A stretch of DNA of 10,126 nt from Candidatus Bathyarchaeota archaeon (GTDB lineage: Archaea > Thermoproteota > Bathyarchaeia > TCS64), in assembly GCA_030670015.1 (NCBI GenBank), contig DAOVCM010000016.1:1-10126 (forward strand), read 5' to 3'. The notes below the pieces were generated by a model, which saw nothing but the letters and a program-made list of their open reading frames with translations, ran no database searches and was not told where the DNA came from. The position numbers and the translations under genes were made by a program. Of the stretch, positions 1 to 6,200 are shown piece by piece. Position 1 is the stretch's first letter, and each line of letters begins with the position of its first letter.

Positions 1-191
1 CATCACCAGACTATTACAGTCTTAACAGATGTATCAGATAACAGAGTTCAAGGTAAAACACATGTCCTACTTGGTATCAAAAAGCTACGTCGGAGCTTGA
101 ATTAGGATATTCAGGTATGTATAATGAATTCATTCAAACTGATTCAGGATGGAAATTCAATAAACGGATGATAAAGAGGATGTTAAAATGA
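1..191 (+). pseudogene. SnoaL-like (NTF2-fold) protein, 3' part, frameshifted
   Basis: The first bases encode HHQTITVLTDVSDNRVQGKT, matching residues 70-89 of the intact SnoaL-like protein at 5697-6086 (HHQTITVLTEVSENRVHGKT). Around 67-74 this copy has 8 bases where the intact gene has 12: a 4-base deletion. The original frame then stops at TAG 103-105. Homology resumes in another frame from TGG at 72 (WYQKATSELELGYSGMYNEF, then GWKFNKR) and runs to TGA 189-191, overlapping the next start as ATGA. The 5' part lies outside the window, so only residues 70 onward can be judged. A sequencing or assembly indel is possible. Either way, the same gene pair, SnoaL followed by LLM, recurs at 5697-6200, which supports module duplication. 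Confidence 0.8.
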
Positions 192-1150
192 AAATCGGTT
201 TACATATAGGAAAATTCGATTGGCCGGGAAGTCCGGACAACATCGGTGAGAAATTAGCAGAGATCGCCAAGACTGCGGACAGAAATGGCTTTTACAGTAT
301 ATGGGTCATGGATCATCTCTTCCAGTTGGGAACGAACTTTGGTATTATTCACGGTCCAGTTGAGGCGCCAATGCTAGAGGGATACAGTACTATCTCCTAC
401 TTGGCTGCTGTAACCAAGCAGATTAAGCTCGGACTATTGGTGACGTGTCCTTTATACCGCCATCCAGGTCTGCTTGTGAAAGTGATATCGACCATCGATG
501 TTCTCTCCGGTGGGCGCACTTATTTAGGCATTGGCGCTGGATGGTATGAACGTGAGGCAGAAGGGCTGGGTATTCCGTTTCCCTCAACGTGGACTGAACG
601 TTTCGAACGTCTGGAGGAAACACTTCAGATCGCCAAGCATATGTGGAGAGGAGATCGATCCCCGTTCGAGGGTAAGTACTATCGGCTTGAGGAGCCCATC
701 AACAGCCCTCAACCATTATCCAAACCCCACCCGCCTATTCTGATCGGTGGAGGAGGAGAGAAGAAAACGCTACGTCTTGTGGCAAAGTGGGGTGATGCCT
801 GGAATTTCGTCATTAATTCCCCCTCACCTCTTGAGGAATTCGGTGTTAAGGCGAGATCTCAAAGCCGTGAAGAAAGATTGGAAATGCTTCGAAGAAAATT
901 GGGAATCTTAAAACGGCATTGCAATAATGTCGGACGCCCCTACGAGGACATCGAGAAAACAATTGTGACTTATATAAAGCTAGCCTCAGGTGCTACAGAT
1001 ACCGCTGAAGTCATCGAACTATGTCGTGAACTAGCTGACTTGGGCTTCCAACATGTCATCTTCAACATGCCCAACGTCCATGAGATCGAACCCCTCAAGA
1101 TCATTGGAAGTGAAGTTATCCCACAAGTCGAAGCCATAGGAGACATCTGA
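188..1150 (+). CDS. LLM-class F420-dependent oxidoreductase (paralogue A)
   Basis: A 320-residue luciferase-like TIM-barrel enzyme. Family features in order: N-terminal strand MKIGLHIGKFDWPGSP, WVMDH near residue 40, the signature DVLSGGRTYLGIGAGWYE around 105-122 (the conserved segment lining the flavin/F420 pocket), ERFERLEETLQIAKHMW, GKYYRLEEP and PPILIGGGGEKKTLRLVAKWGDAWN. Members of this class transfer hydride between F420 and an organic substrate; the N-terminus resembles the Rv1855c-type subgroup as I remember it. The loop after WVMDHLF carries an insertion (LGTNFGIIHGPVEAPM) shared with the gene at 9194 but not with those at 1152 and 7148. An AGAGGA ribosome site at 175-180 supports ATG 188. 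The start overlaps the upstream SnoaL relic as ATGA, and the next LLM begins one base after the stop. The paralogues have C where this has W in GDAWN. Substrate unknown. Confidence 0.92.
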   Translation: MKIGLHIGKFDWPGSPDNIGEKLAEIAKTADRNGFYSIWVMDHLFQLGTNFGIIHGPVEAPMLEGYSTISYLAAVTKQIKLGLLVTCPLYRHPGLLVKVISTIDVLSGGRTYLGIGAGWYEREAEGLGIPFPSTWTERFERLEETLQIAKHMWRGDRSPFEGKYYRLEEPINSPQPLSKPHPPILIGGGGEKKTLRLVAKWGDAWNFVINSPSPLEEFGVKARSQSREERLEMLRRKLGILKRHCNNVGRPYEDIEKTIVTYIKLASGATDTAEVIELCRELADLGFQHVIFNMPNVHEIEPLKIIGSEVIPQVEAIGDI

Positions 1151-1151
1151 G

Positions 1152-2084
1152 ATGAAAATCGGTTTACAAGTTATTAGATTCGATTGGCCCGGTAGCCCCG
1201 AGAATATAGGTGATAAGCTGGGAGAAATAGCCACTACCGCAGATGAGGCTGGATTCTACAGCCTATGGGTTATGGATCACTATTTTGAGATGGGTGGCGT
1301 GTTTGGCGGGGCTGAAGCTCCTATGCTGGAGGGGTATAGCGCGATCTCTTATTGTGCGGCCTTAACTAAACGAATCAAGATCGGGCTCCTGGTGACGGGA
1401 AACATCTATCGACATCCGGGTCTTCTGGTGAAAAACGTTACGACGCTTGACGTGCTCTCGGGCGGGCGTAGCTACTTCGGAATCGGTACGGGATGGTATG
1501 AACAAGAGGCGAGAGGCCTAGGGGTACCTTTCCCTCCGTTGAAAGAGCGTTTCGTACGTCTGGAGGAGACGCTTCAGATAGCCCATCAAATGTGGAAAGG
1601 CGACAGGACGCCCTATGAAGGGAAATACTATCATCTCTCTGAGCCCATAAATAGCCCTCAGCCCCTGAGCCGACCTCACCCACCCATACTTATCGGTGGC
1701 AGCGGTGAGAAGAAGACACTGCGTCTAGTAGCCAAATACGCCGACGCCTGCAACTTGTACTTCGGGGCCACGCCGAAGGAGTTCAACGAAAGGCACCACG
1801 AGATATACCGGGACAAGGTGAAGATCCTGACGGGGAAGCTGGAAGTCTTGAAGAGACACTGCAAGGACATCGGGCGCCCCTACGAAGATATAGAGAAAAC
1901 AGTCCTAGGAACCATTCGAATAGCGCCTGGAGAGATGGGACCTGACGATGTCGTCTCGCTATGTCGTGAGCTGAACGGAATCGGCTTCGATCACGTCATT
2001 TTCAACATGCCGAACGTCCACGAGATCGAGACTATTGAGATCATCGGACGGGAAGTCATCCCAGAAGTAGATGATTTAGCTTGA
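1152..2084 (+). CDS. LLM-class F420-dependent oxidoreductase (paralogue B)
   Basis: A 310-residue paralogue of its neighbour, starting one base after that gene's TGA, so the two are probably translated from one message. GGAG at 1139-1142 lies at a suitable distance for ATG 1152. It carries the same landmarks: MKIGLQVIRFDWPGSPENIG at the N-terminus, LWVMDHYF, LDVLSGGRSYFGIGTGWYE, RFVRLEETLQIAHQMW, GKYYHLSEPINSPQPL and PPILIGGSGEKKTLRLVAKYADACN. It lacks the longer loop of paralogue A. It is closest in form to the LLM at 7148, and both are followed by an aldo/keto reductase, so the LLM-AKR pair seems to have been duplicated as a unit. Expected to be a cytosolic F420-dependent hydride-transfer enzyme of unknown substrate. 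Confidence 0.92.
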   Translation: MKIGLQVIRFDWPGSPENIGDKLGEIATTADEAGFYSLWVMDHYFEMGGVFGGAEAPMLEGYSAISYCAALTKRIKIGLLVTGNIYRHPGLLVKNVTTLDVLSGGRSYFGIGTGWYEQEARGLGVPFPPLKERFVRLEETLQIAHQMWKGDRTPYEGKYYHLSEPINSPQPLSRPHPPILIGGSGEKKTLRLVAKYADACNLYFGATPKEFNERHHEIYRDKVKILTGKLEVLKRHCKDIGRPYEDIEKTVLGTIRIAPGEMGPDDVVSLCRELNGIGFDHVIFNMPNVHEIETIEIIGREVIPEVDDLA

Positions 2085-2138
2085 TTCGTGAGGGAAACAT
2101 TCCATGACGGGACTATCAATTTGAGAGGGAATATCAGA

Positions 2139-2414
2139 ATGAAGAAAGTAAGATTAGGTAAGACCGGATTGGAGGTCTCCAAGGTGGGGATGGGAGGCAT
2201 CCCGATCCAGCGTCCACCGCTGGAGGAGGCCGTCAAGGTGATCAACAGGGCTCTGGCCCAAGGAGAGGGTCGTATCCGGGTGGTTCGCCGACGCCGCCGA
2301 GACCGCGGTGAATTGCATCCAGTGCGGAGAGTGCGAAAAAAGTGCCCCTACAACCTGCCCATAAGGGAGCTCATCCAGGAGAACTACGATTTCTACAAGA
2401 ACATGGCTCAGTGA
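2139..2414 (+). pseudogene. Aldo/keto reductase with 4Fe-4S domain, internally deleted and frameshifted
   Basis: A relic of the gene type seen intact at 8135-9181. From ATG 2139 (GAGAGGGA ribosome site at 2123-2130) it encodes MKKVRLGKTGLEVSKVGMGG and on to VINRALAQG, matching the first ~42 residues of that protein. At about 2265 the match jumps, in the +1 frame, to WFADAAETAVNCIQCGECEK, equivalent to residues from about 293. Roughly 250 codons, covering the whole catalytic barrel and the first cluster motif, are missing. A second defect follows: the run of six A at 2336-2341 is one base short for the expected EKKCPYNLPIREL, returning to the original frame until TGA 2412. The 92-residue product, if made, would have no tetrad and scrambled middle residues. 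A non-functional gene is much the most likely reading. Confidence 0.85.
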
Positions 2415-2442
2415 TAGCCATGAATATGCTCGTGGTGATAAA

Positions 2443-2964
2443 ATGAGTAGCTCCTTTATCCTGAGGGATGTTATAGCTTGTTCAGGCTGCAGGCGGTGTG
2501 AGATAGCCTGTAGCATACATCATGAAGGGTGGATATGGCCAGAAGCATCGAGGATAAGGATCTTCATGCCATTTCCTGGACTCGAAGTGCCACATCTATG
2601 CGCCCAATGCGATGACTATCCTTGCGTAAAATCTTGCCCTGTTGGAGCCCTATCCGTCGATGAGAACACGAAGGCCGTTATCGTCGACCAAGAGAAATGC
2701 ACGAGCTGTGGTGATTGCATAGAGGCTTGCCCCGGCAATGTACCCTTCCTTCACCCAAAGCATAACAAGGCGGTGATTTGTGATTTATGCGGTGGTGACC
2801 CAGAGTGCGTGAAGGCCTGCCAAGAGGGAGGCTTCAACGCCCTACATCTCGTATCTGACAGCCGTATGGATATTCACAAGAAACTATTCGCGAGGGACCC
2901 ATTAGATGTGGCTAAAGACCTCGCGATAAACCTCTTCGGGGAGAAGGGGGAGGAGGTCGTCTGA
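2443..2964 (+). CDS. Four-cluster polyferredoxin, electron partner of AOR
   Basis: A 173-residue soluble protein of the HycB/DMSO-reductase-B type of iron-sulfur subunit. Sixteen cysteines form four quartets: C13/C16/C19/C23, C53/C56/C61/C65, C86/C89/C92/C96 and C113/C116/C122/C126, enough for four [4Fe-4S] clusters. The stop abuts the ATG of the AOR gene at 2965, with no gap, so the two are almost certainly co-translated partners. Related small multi-cluster subunits accompany AOR-family catalytic subunits, for example AorA with AorB. Its likely role is to carry electrons between the AOR and a ferredoxin or flavodoxin pool. No signal peptide is visible. A short GGTGAT precedes the ATG at 2443; no better start lies upstream in frame. 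Confidence 0.9.
   Translation: MSSSFILRDVIACSGCRRCEIACSIHHEGWIWPEASRIRIFMPFPGLEVPHLCAQCDDYPCVKSCPVGALSVDENTKAVIVDQEKCTSCGDCIEACPGNVPFLHPKHNKAVICDLCGGDPECVKACQEGGFNALHLVSDSRMDIHKKLFARDPLDVAKDLAINLFGEKGEEVV
2951..2957 (+). promoter_or_regulatory. Strong ribosome binding site for AOR
   Basis: AGGAGGT lies inside the last codons of the ferredoxin gene, seven bases before ATG 2965. It is the closest match to a consensus Shine-Dalgarno in the window, fixes the AOR start, and suggests the AOR is translated well in its own right as well as by coupling. Confidence 0.75.
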
Positions 2965-4809
2965 ATGCCGAGAGGTTACGCAGGTAACTACTTGGAAGTA
3001 GATCTATCAAAAGAAAATACGAGAGAGACTAGCTTCGATGAAGCGACTCTTGAAGCCTATTTTGGTGGCAGAGGACTAGCTGCGAAGATACTCTTAGACA
3101 AACTAGGCAAGAACTGGGCGGAGGTAGATCCATTAGGACCGGAGAACGTATTAACGGTTCTAACTGGACCCATGACAGGAATCTATCCTGGCACACGTGT
3201 CTGCTGTTCAGGGAAATCTCCGCTCAGCAACAGCATCGTCGGCTCAACTGTCAGCTCAGAGTTTGCATCTGAGCTGCGCTTCTCAGGGTTCGATGGGTTG
3301 ATCATCAAGGGAAAAGCTAACAGCCCCGTTTATATTCTCGTCACAGATGAGGGATGTGAGCTCAGGGACGCCAGCCACGTTTGGGGGATGCTCGGCGAAG
3401 AGACGCTCAAAACCCTGAACGCCGAGGTCGTAAACGAACTGGAAAGCCGTAAACCCAAATCAGGACGATTGCGAGAACCTGGCCTCTTATACATCGGACC
3501 AGCAGGTGAAAATCTAGTAAGAACCGCGGCCATCATATCAAAACTCGGGCACGCCGCTGGTTACGGTGGCTACGGGGCTGTCATGGGCTCCAAGAACCTG
3601 AAAGCCATAGCAGTTAAGGGCAGAGGGCCCATGCCAGATGTGGCTGCGCCTGAGACGGTGAAGATCCTTTTAAGGGAGGTTCAAAGGAGACTCGCACGCA
3701 CGCAAACCAGAATCCGGTTTTGGGGCACAGCATACGGTGGGTACTCCATCGGCGCGGAACGGAGCGCCGAGCCGATAAGGAACTGGCAAGAAGAGTGGCA
3801 TGACGAAAAACGATTCGGAGTTCCCTATTTCAGCACCAGGTTCTGGGTCAAACGCTCCTGCTCCGATTTCAACTGCATCATCGGCTGCATGAAGTTGAGC
3901 TGTATTAAAACTGGGAAATGGAAGGGGGACATCACCGACACGCCCGACTACGAGCTACAGGCATACCTCGGCACAAACTTCGGTATCTTCGCCCCAGAAG
4001 CATGCATCCACCTGAGTTCTCTAATAGACAACCTCGGCCACTCAGGCATCAACGGCGCTAACACGATGGGCTTCGCAGCCGAACTCTACCAGCGAGGCAT
4101 CCTGAAGAAGGAGGATCTCGGATTCGAGCTAAAATGGGGTGATGCAGACGCCTTCGACAAATTGGCCCGACTGATAGCCGAGAGGAAAAAGGTGGGAAAT
4201 GTTCTCGCAGAAGGAACTTACAGGGCAGCCAAGAAGATCTCCGAGATAAAAGATGTGGACGTTACACCCTATGCGGTCCACGTCAAGGGAATTGAGGTCG
4301 GTGCACATGGCACGAGGAGTGGACTCGATAAAAACCCAATAAGCTACGCAGCCTCTACCCAAGGTGGCGACCACATGTCGACTGTTAGAGACGGATACAA
4401 CGACATGCTGATCGTCTTCTACGATTCCAGTGTCAACTGCTGGTTCTGTAGAGACGACCTCATCTGGGACTTCGCCCGAGCCATTACGGGGTGGGAGATC
4501 AATAAACATAAATGGTGTACTGATCAAGGGCAGCGTATTCTCACCGTTGAGCAGGCGACGCTACTTATGGGCGGTCCGGATGTCTTTTGGGACCCAGACA
4601 AAGACTTCGATAATCCCCCACGGTTCTACGAACCGCTCCCGACTGGTCCGCACAAAGGAAAAACTACCAACAAGGATCTTGTGGAGAGGCTCAAAAAGGG
4701 ATATTATGAAGCAGTCGGCTGGGACGAGAGAGGCGTACCAACTACCGAGACCCTCGCAAAACTCGGGCTTAAAGAGCTTGAACCCACGATGAAGAAGATG
4801 AGGAAGTGA
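2965..4809 (+). CDS. Aldehyde:ferredoxin oxidoreductase family, tungsten-type catalytic subunit
   Basis: 614 residues, normal length for the AOR family. Domain 1 shows family landmarks: YFGGRGLAAKILLDK (32-46), TVLTGPMTG (64-72), SGKSPLSNSIVGSTVSSEFA (82-101), IGPAGENLVRTAAIISKLGHAAGYGGYGAVMGSKNLKAIAV (177-217). The candidate cluster ligands C299, C304 and C308 resemble the C-x2-C-x3-C motif but with x4 in the first gap; C313 and C492/C495 are further candidates, the latter near the distal ligand expected at about residue 490. The VGAHGTRSGLD stretch near 445-455 is in the pterin-contacting part of the second half. AORs use a tungsten bis-pterin cofactor to convert aldehydes to acids with ferredoxin, or the reverse. 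The ferredoxin gene lies immediately upstream. No FAD subunit (AorC-like) is adjacent. Substrate specificity cannot be inferred; the family also includes non-aldehyde members such as BamB. Confidence 0.92.
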   Translation: MPRGYAGNYLEVDLSKENTRETSFDEATLEAYFGGRGLAAKILLDKLGKNWAEVDPLGPENVLTVLTGPMTGIYPGTRVCCSGKSPLSNSIVGSTVSSEFASELRFSGFDGLIIKGKANSPVYILVTDEGCELRDASHVWGMLGEETLKTLNAEVVNELESRKPKSGRLREPGLLYIGPAGENLVRTAAIISKLGHAAGYGGYGAVMGSKNLKAIAVKGRGPMPDVAAPETVKILLREVQRRLARTQTRIRFWGTAYGGYSIGAERSAEPIRNWQEEWHDEKRFGVPYFSTRFWVKRSCSDFNCIIGCMKLSCIKTGKWKGDITDTPDYELQAYLGTNFGIFAPEACIHLSSLIDNLGHSGINGANTMGFAAELYQRGILKKEDLGFELKWGDADAFDKLARLIAERKKVGNVLAEGTYRAAKKISEIKDVDVTPYAVHVKGIEVGAHGTRSGLDKNPISYAASTQGGDHMSTVRDGYNDMLIVFYDSSVNCWFCRDDLIWDFARAITGWEINKHKWCTDQGQRILTVEQATLLMGGPDVFWDPDKDFDNPPRFYEPLPTGPHKGKTTNKDLVERLKKGYYEAVGWDERGVPTTETLAKLGLKELEPTMKKMRK

Positions 4810-4922
4810 TCCTGTGAAAAGAGTATTCTCATATCTTCATCATCGAAGATGCAGTTTATTGGAAATACTTCGCAAGGGAAATTGTCGGAGCCATGATAAC
4901 CTACTCGAACAGAAGGAATTGA
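4810..4922 (+). other. Open stretch, possible 3' remnant of an unidentified gene
   Basis: Frame 4818-4922 is open for 34 codons with no obvious start and ends in TGA at 4920-4922, two bases before the LLM stub. The translation (YSHIFIIEDAVYWKYF, then AREIVGAMITYSNRRN) has a protein-like composition, but I cannot assign it to a family. It could be the end of a gene truncated by the rearrangement that placed the AOR operon here, or chance. A GTG-initiated 37-codon alternative (4814-4927) looks less protein-like. Confidence 0.3.
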
Positions 4923-4923
4923 A

Positions 4924-5007
4924 ATGAAAGTAGATCTACAAATACCCGGTTTTAATTGGCCTAGATGTCCAAGAAGGATAGGTCAAAAACAGGTTAAGAT
5001 AGCGCGC
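4924..5007 (+). pseudogene. LLM F420-dependent oxidoreductase, 5' stub
   Basis: ATG 4924, preceded by AGAAGGAA, encodes MKVDLQIPGFNWPRCPRRIG followed by QKQVKIARE. This aligns with the start of the LLM at 7148 (MKIGLQIPRFDWPGSPGNIG, then PKLIEIGKA). Similarity ends after about 28 codons at a GC-rich inverted repeat. The frame stays open to TAA 5071-5073, just inside the flavodoxin gene, so a 49-residue peptide is possible. The LLM body is absent, but an LLM 3' end occurs at 5606-5686, so this stub and that end appear to bracket the flavodoxin gene. Confidence 0.7.
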
Positions 5008-5030
5008 GAGTTGCGTTTTCAGCGGCGCGC
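5002..5030. repeat. GC-rich inverted repeat
   Basis: GCGCGC at 5002-5007 and again at 5025-5030 can pair across a 17-base loop containing TTTT. It sits exactly where similarity of the LLM stub to intact LLM genes fades, 37 bases before the flavodoxin start. No T-run follows the second arm, so it does not look like an intrinsic terminator; it may be a rearrangement scar or a 5' UTR hairpin. The stem is only six base pairs, so chance is possible. Confidence 0.4.
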
Positions 5031-5066
5031 ATCTGGTTTAGATATCAACTTTGGGAGGAGAGAATC

Positions 5067-5522
5067 ATGGTAAAGGCACTTGTTCTCTATCATTCCCAGG
5101 AATTCGGTAACACAGAGGCTATGGCGCAGGCTGTAGCCGAGGGCCTGAAAACTGCGGAATGCGATGTTGATCTATTCAACACAAACGAGGGACGATTCGA
5201 TGTCACAACGTTCCCCCAGTACGATTGCGTTGCCTTCGGCTCCCCAGATTACTTCAGCTACGTCGCCGGCGGGCTCAAGACGTTCATGGACGATCACTAC
5301 GTACACGACGTTCGCAAGGGGCTGAAGGGTCTCAAGGGAAAACCATACGTGCTTTTCTATTCACACGGCGGCGGGGGCAAAGTGAAATCCGCTATGTTGA
5401 ACCTGTTTAAACGTGTGGGTACCATAGTAGGAGAGCCAGTTGAGTCATACGGCAAGCCCAGCCAACATGTTCTAGAAGAATGCAAAGCTCTAGGTAGAAA
5501 ACTAGCTAAAAAATCGGTGTGA
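5067..5522 (+). CDS. Flavodoxin / WrbA-like FMN protein
   Basis: A 151-residue flavodoxin-fold protein. Strand 1 and the FMN phosphate loop read ALVLYHSQEFGNTEAMA (4-20), with S10 and T16 in the usual phosphate-binding positions. The second FMN loop is AFGSPDYFSYVAGGLKTFMDD (56-76), recalling the GSPxxxxxxAGxLKxFxD pattern of WrbA and related proteins. The third is VLFYSHGGGGK (95-105). A strong GGGAGGAGAG ribosome site (5053-5062) supports ATG 5067. Flavodoxins carry low-potential electrons and can replace ferredoxin, so this may serve the AOR or iron-sulfur aldo/keto reductase nearby; a WrbA-like quinone reductase is an alternative. It is flanked by a 5' and a 3' fragment of an LLM gene, suggesting it replaced the body of one. 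Confidence 0.88.
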   Translation: MVKALVLYHSQEFGNTEAMAQAVAEGLKTAECDVDLFNTNEGRFDVTTFPQYDCVAFGSPDYFSYVAGGLKTFMDDHYVHDVRKGLKGLKGKPYVLFYSHGGGGKVKSAMLNLFKRVGTIVGEPVESYGKPSQHVLEECKALGRKLAKKSV

Positions 5523-5587
5523 GATTCTAGATGGAATACCATAGTCTTGGACGTGGCCGGAGCCAAAAAATAGTCGGAAAGGGACTC

Positions 5588-5707
5588 AAGCAGACCGACC
5601 ATCGGGAACACATCATCTTCAATATGCCAAACGTCCACAAGATTGAACTTCTTGAGATCATCGGGTGTGTAATTATTCCACAGTTGGTGATTTTTCATGA
5701 ACGTTGA
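5588..5707 (+). pseudogene. LLM F420-dependent oxidoreductase, 3' stub
   Basis: From 5609 the frame reads HIIFNMPNVHKIELLEIIG and on to CVIIPQL, matching the extreme C-terminus of the LLM genes (HVIFNMPNVHEIEPLKIIGSEVIPQV). Clear similarity covers about 5606-5686; the frame then ends at TGA 5705-5707, overlapping the start of the SnoaL-like gene by 11 bases. No LLM start is attached: the region between the flavodoxin stop (5522) and 5588 shows nothing recognisable. I read it as the tail of the LLM whose head is at 4924-5007. Confidence 0.75.
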
Positions 5708-6086
5708 AGACAAGCTGGCTATCCTGGATCTGATTTCAAGATACTCGTATACTTATGACGAGAACCTGATAGACGAATTTATGACTCTTTTCACGGATGA
5801 TGCAGAAGTGGATCTACTCACCTACTCTAAAGGCTTGGAGGAGATTAGAAAACAAGTTGAGGAGAGAAGAAAATATCTCTCAGATAACGGCATCCAACCT
5901 AGGCATCACCAGACAATCACAGTCTTAACAGAGGTATCAGAGAACAGAGTTCATGGCAAAACGTATGTTCTGCTTACTTGGTACCACAAAGGAAGGTCAG
6001 AGCTTGAATTGAGATACTCAGGCATGTACGATGATGAATTTATTAAAACTGATGCAGGGTGGAAATTCCATAAACGGATTTCATAA
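5697..6086 (+). CDS. SnoaL-like / NTF2-fold small protein
   Basis: A 129-residue protein of the SnoaL_4 type: an N-terminal helix pair (VEDKLAILDLISRYSYTYDE, then FMTLFTDDAEVDLL), followed by a C-terminal sheet with RHHQTITVLTEVSENRVHGK (69-88), VLLTWYHKG and GWKFHKR. The FxxDAxxD step and the conserved His (H70/H71) line the conical pocket in this fold. Members include isomerases, dehydratases, hydrolases and proteins that only bind ligands; the chemistry here is not deducible. The ATG at 5697 has a weak upstream ribosome site and lies within the LLM 3' stub, so translation may be coupled to it. The next stretch (6122) begins an LLM stub, reproducing the SnoaL-LLM order at 1-1150. A damaged copy ends at position 191. 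Confidence 0.82.
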   Translation: MNVEDKLAILDLISRYSYTYDENLIDEFMTLFTDDAEVDLLTYSKGLEEIRKQVEERRKYLSDNGIQPRHHQTITVLTEVSENRVHGKTYVLLTWYHKGRSELELRYSGMYDDEFIKTDAGWKFHKRIS

Positions 6087-6121
6087 TTCACAATCTGGCA
6101 TGTTTGAGAGGAGAGATAAAA

Positions 6122-6157
6122 ATGAAAATCGGATTACAGATACCTCGTTTTGATTGG
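6122..6157 (+). repeat. Direct repeat, copy 1 (LLM gene start, left of GNAT)
   Basis: The 36 bases at 6122-6157 recur at 7148-7183 with four mismatches, three of them at synonymous third positions of matching codons and the fourth also synonymous (CGT/CGG). Together the copies flank the GNAT gene. The pattern fits duplicated LLM starts rather than target-site duplication by a transposon. Confidence 0.75.
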
Positions 6158-6200
6158 TGTATCCTCAGGACATCGATCCAAAGGATGTAAAATCGATATG
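6122..6200 (+). pseudogene. LLM F420-dependent oxidoreductase, 5' stub fused to GNAT leader
   Basis: After a GAGAGGAGAG ribosome site, ATG 6122 encodes MKIGLQIPRFDW, identical to the start of the LLM at 7148; the first 36 bases match 7148-7183 at 32 of 36 positions. Then a small indel shifts the frame and the reading stops at TAA 6188-6190. In the shifted frame the match continues weakly (CAGGACATCGATCCAAAG against CAGGGAATATAGGTCCAAAG) to about ATCGATATG, the point at which the GNAT gene starts. The stub therefore covers about the first 26 LLM codons. Confidence 0.7.

Noticed and set aside
2336..2342. AAAAAAG resembling a slippery frameshift site in the AKR relic
   Set aside because: The gene has already lost its catalytic core, so a lost A in a homopolymer is the simpler explanation than programmed frameshifting.
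2420..2446. Tiny ORF (MNMLVVIK) overlapping the ferredoxin start as ATGA
   Set aside because: Only eight codons, no clear ribosome site and no support; probably chance, although it could couple translation.
4129..4527. Antisense open frames over the AOR and over the LLM, flavodoxin and AKR genes
   Set aside because: They lie opposite well-conserved genes, lack ribosome sites and show no recognisable motifs; they are shadows of the real frames.
5002..5030. Intrinsic terminator after the LLM stub
   Set aside because: Short stem, long loop and no T-run after the second arm.
6150..6197. TTG-initiated N-terminal extension of the GNAT protein
   Set aside because: The extra 16 residues are the LLM stub read out of frame; ATG 6198 with an upstream AGGATG is a better start.
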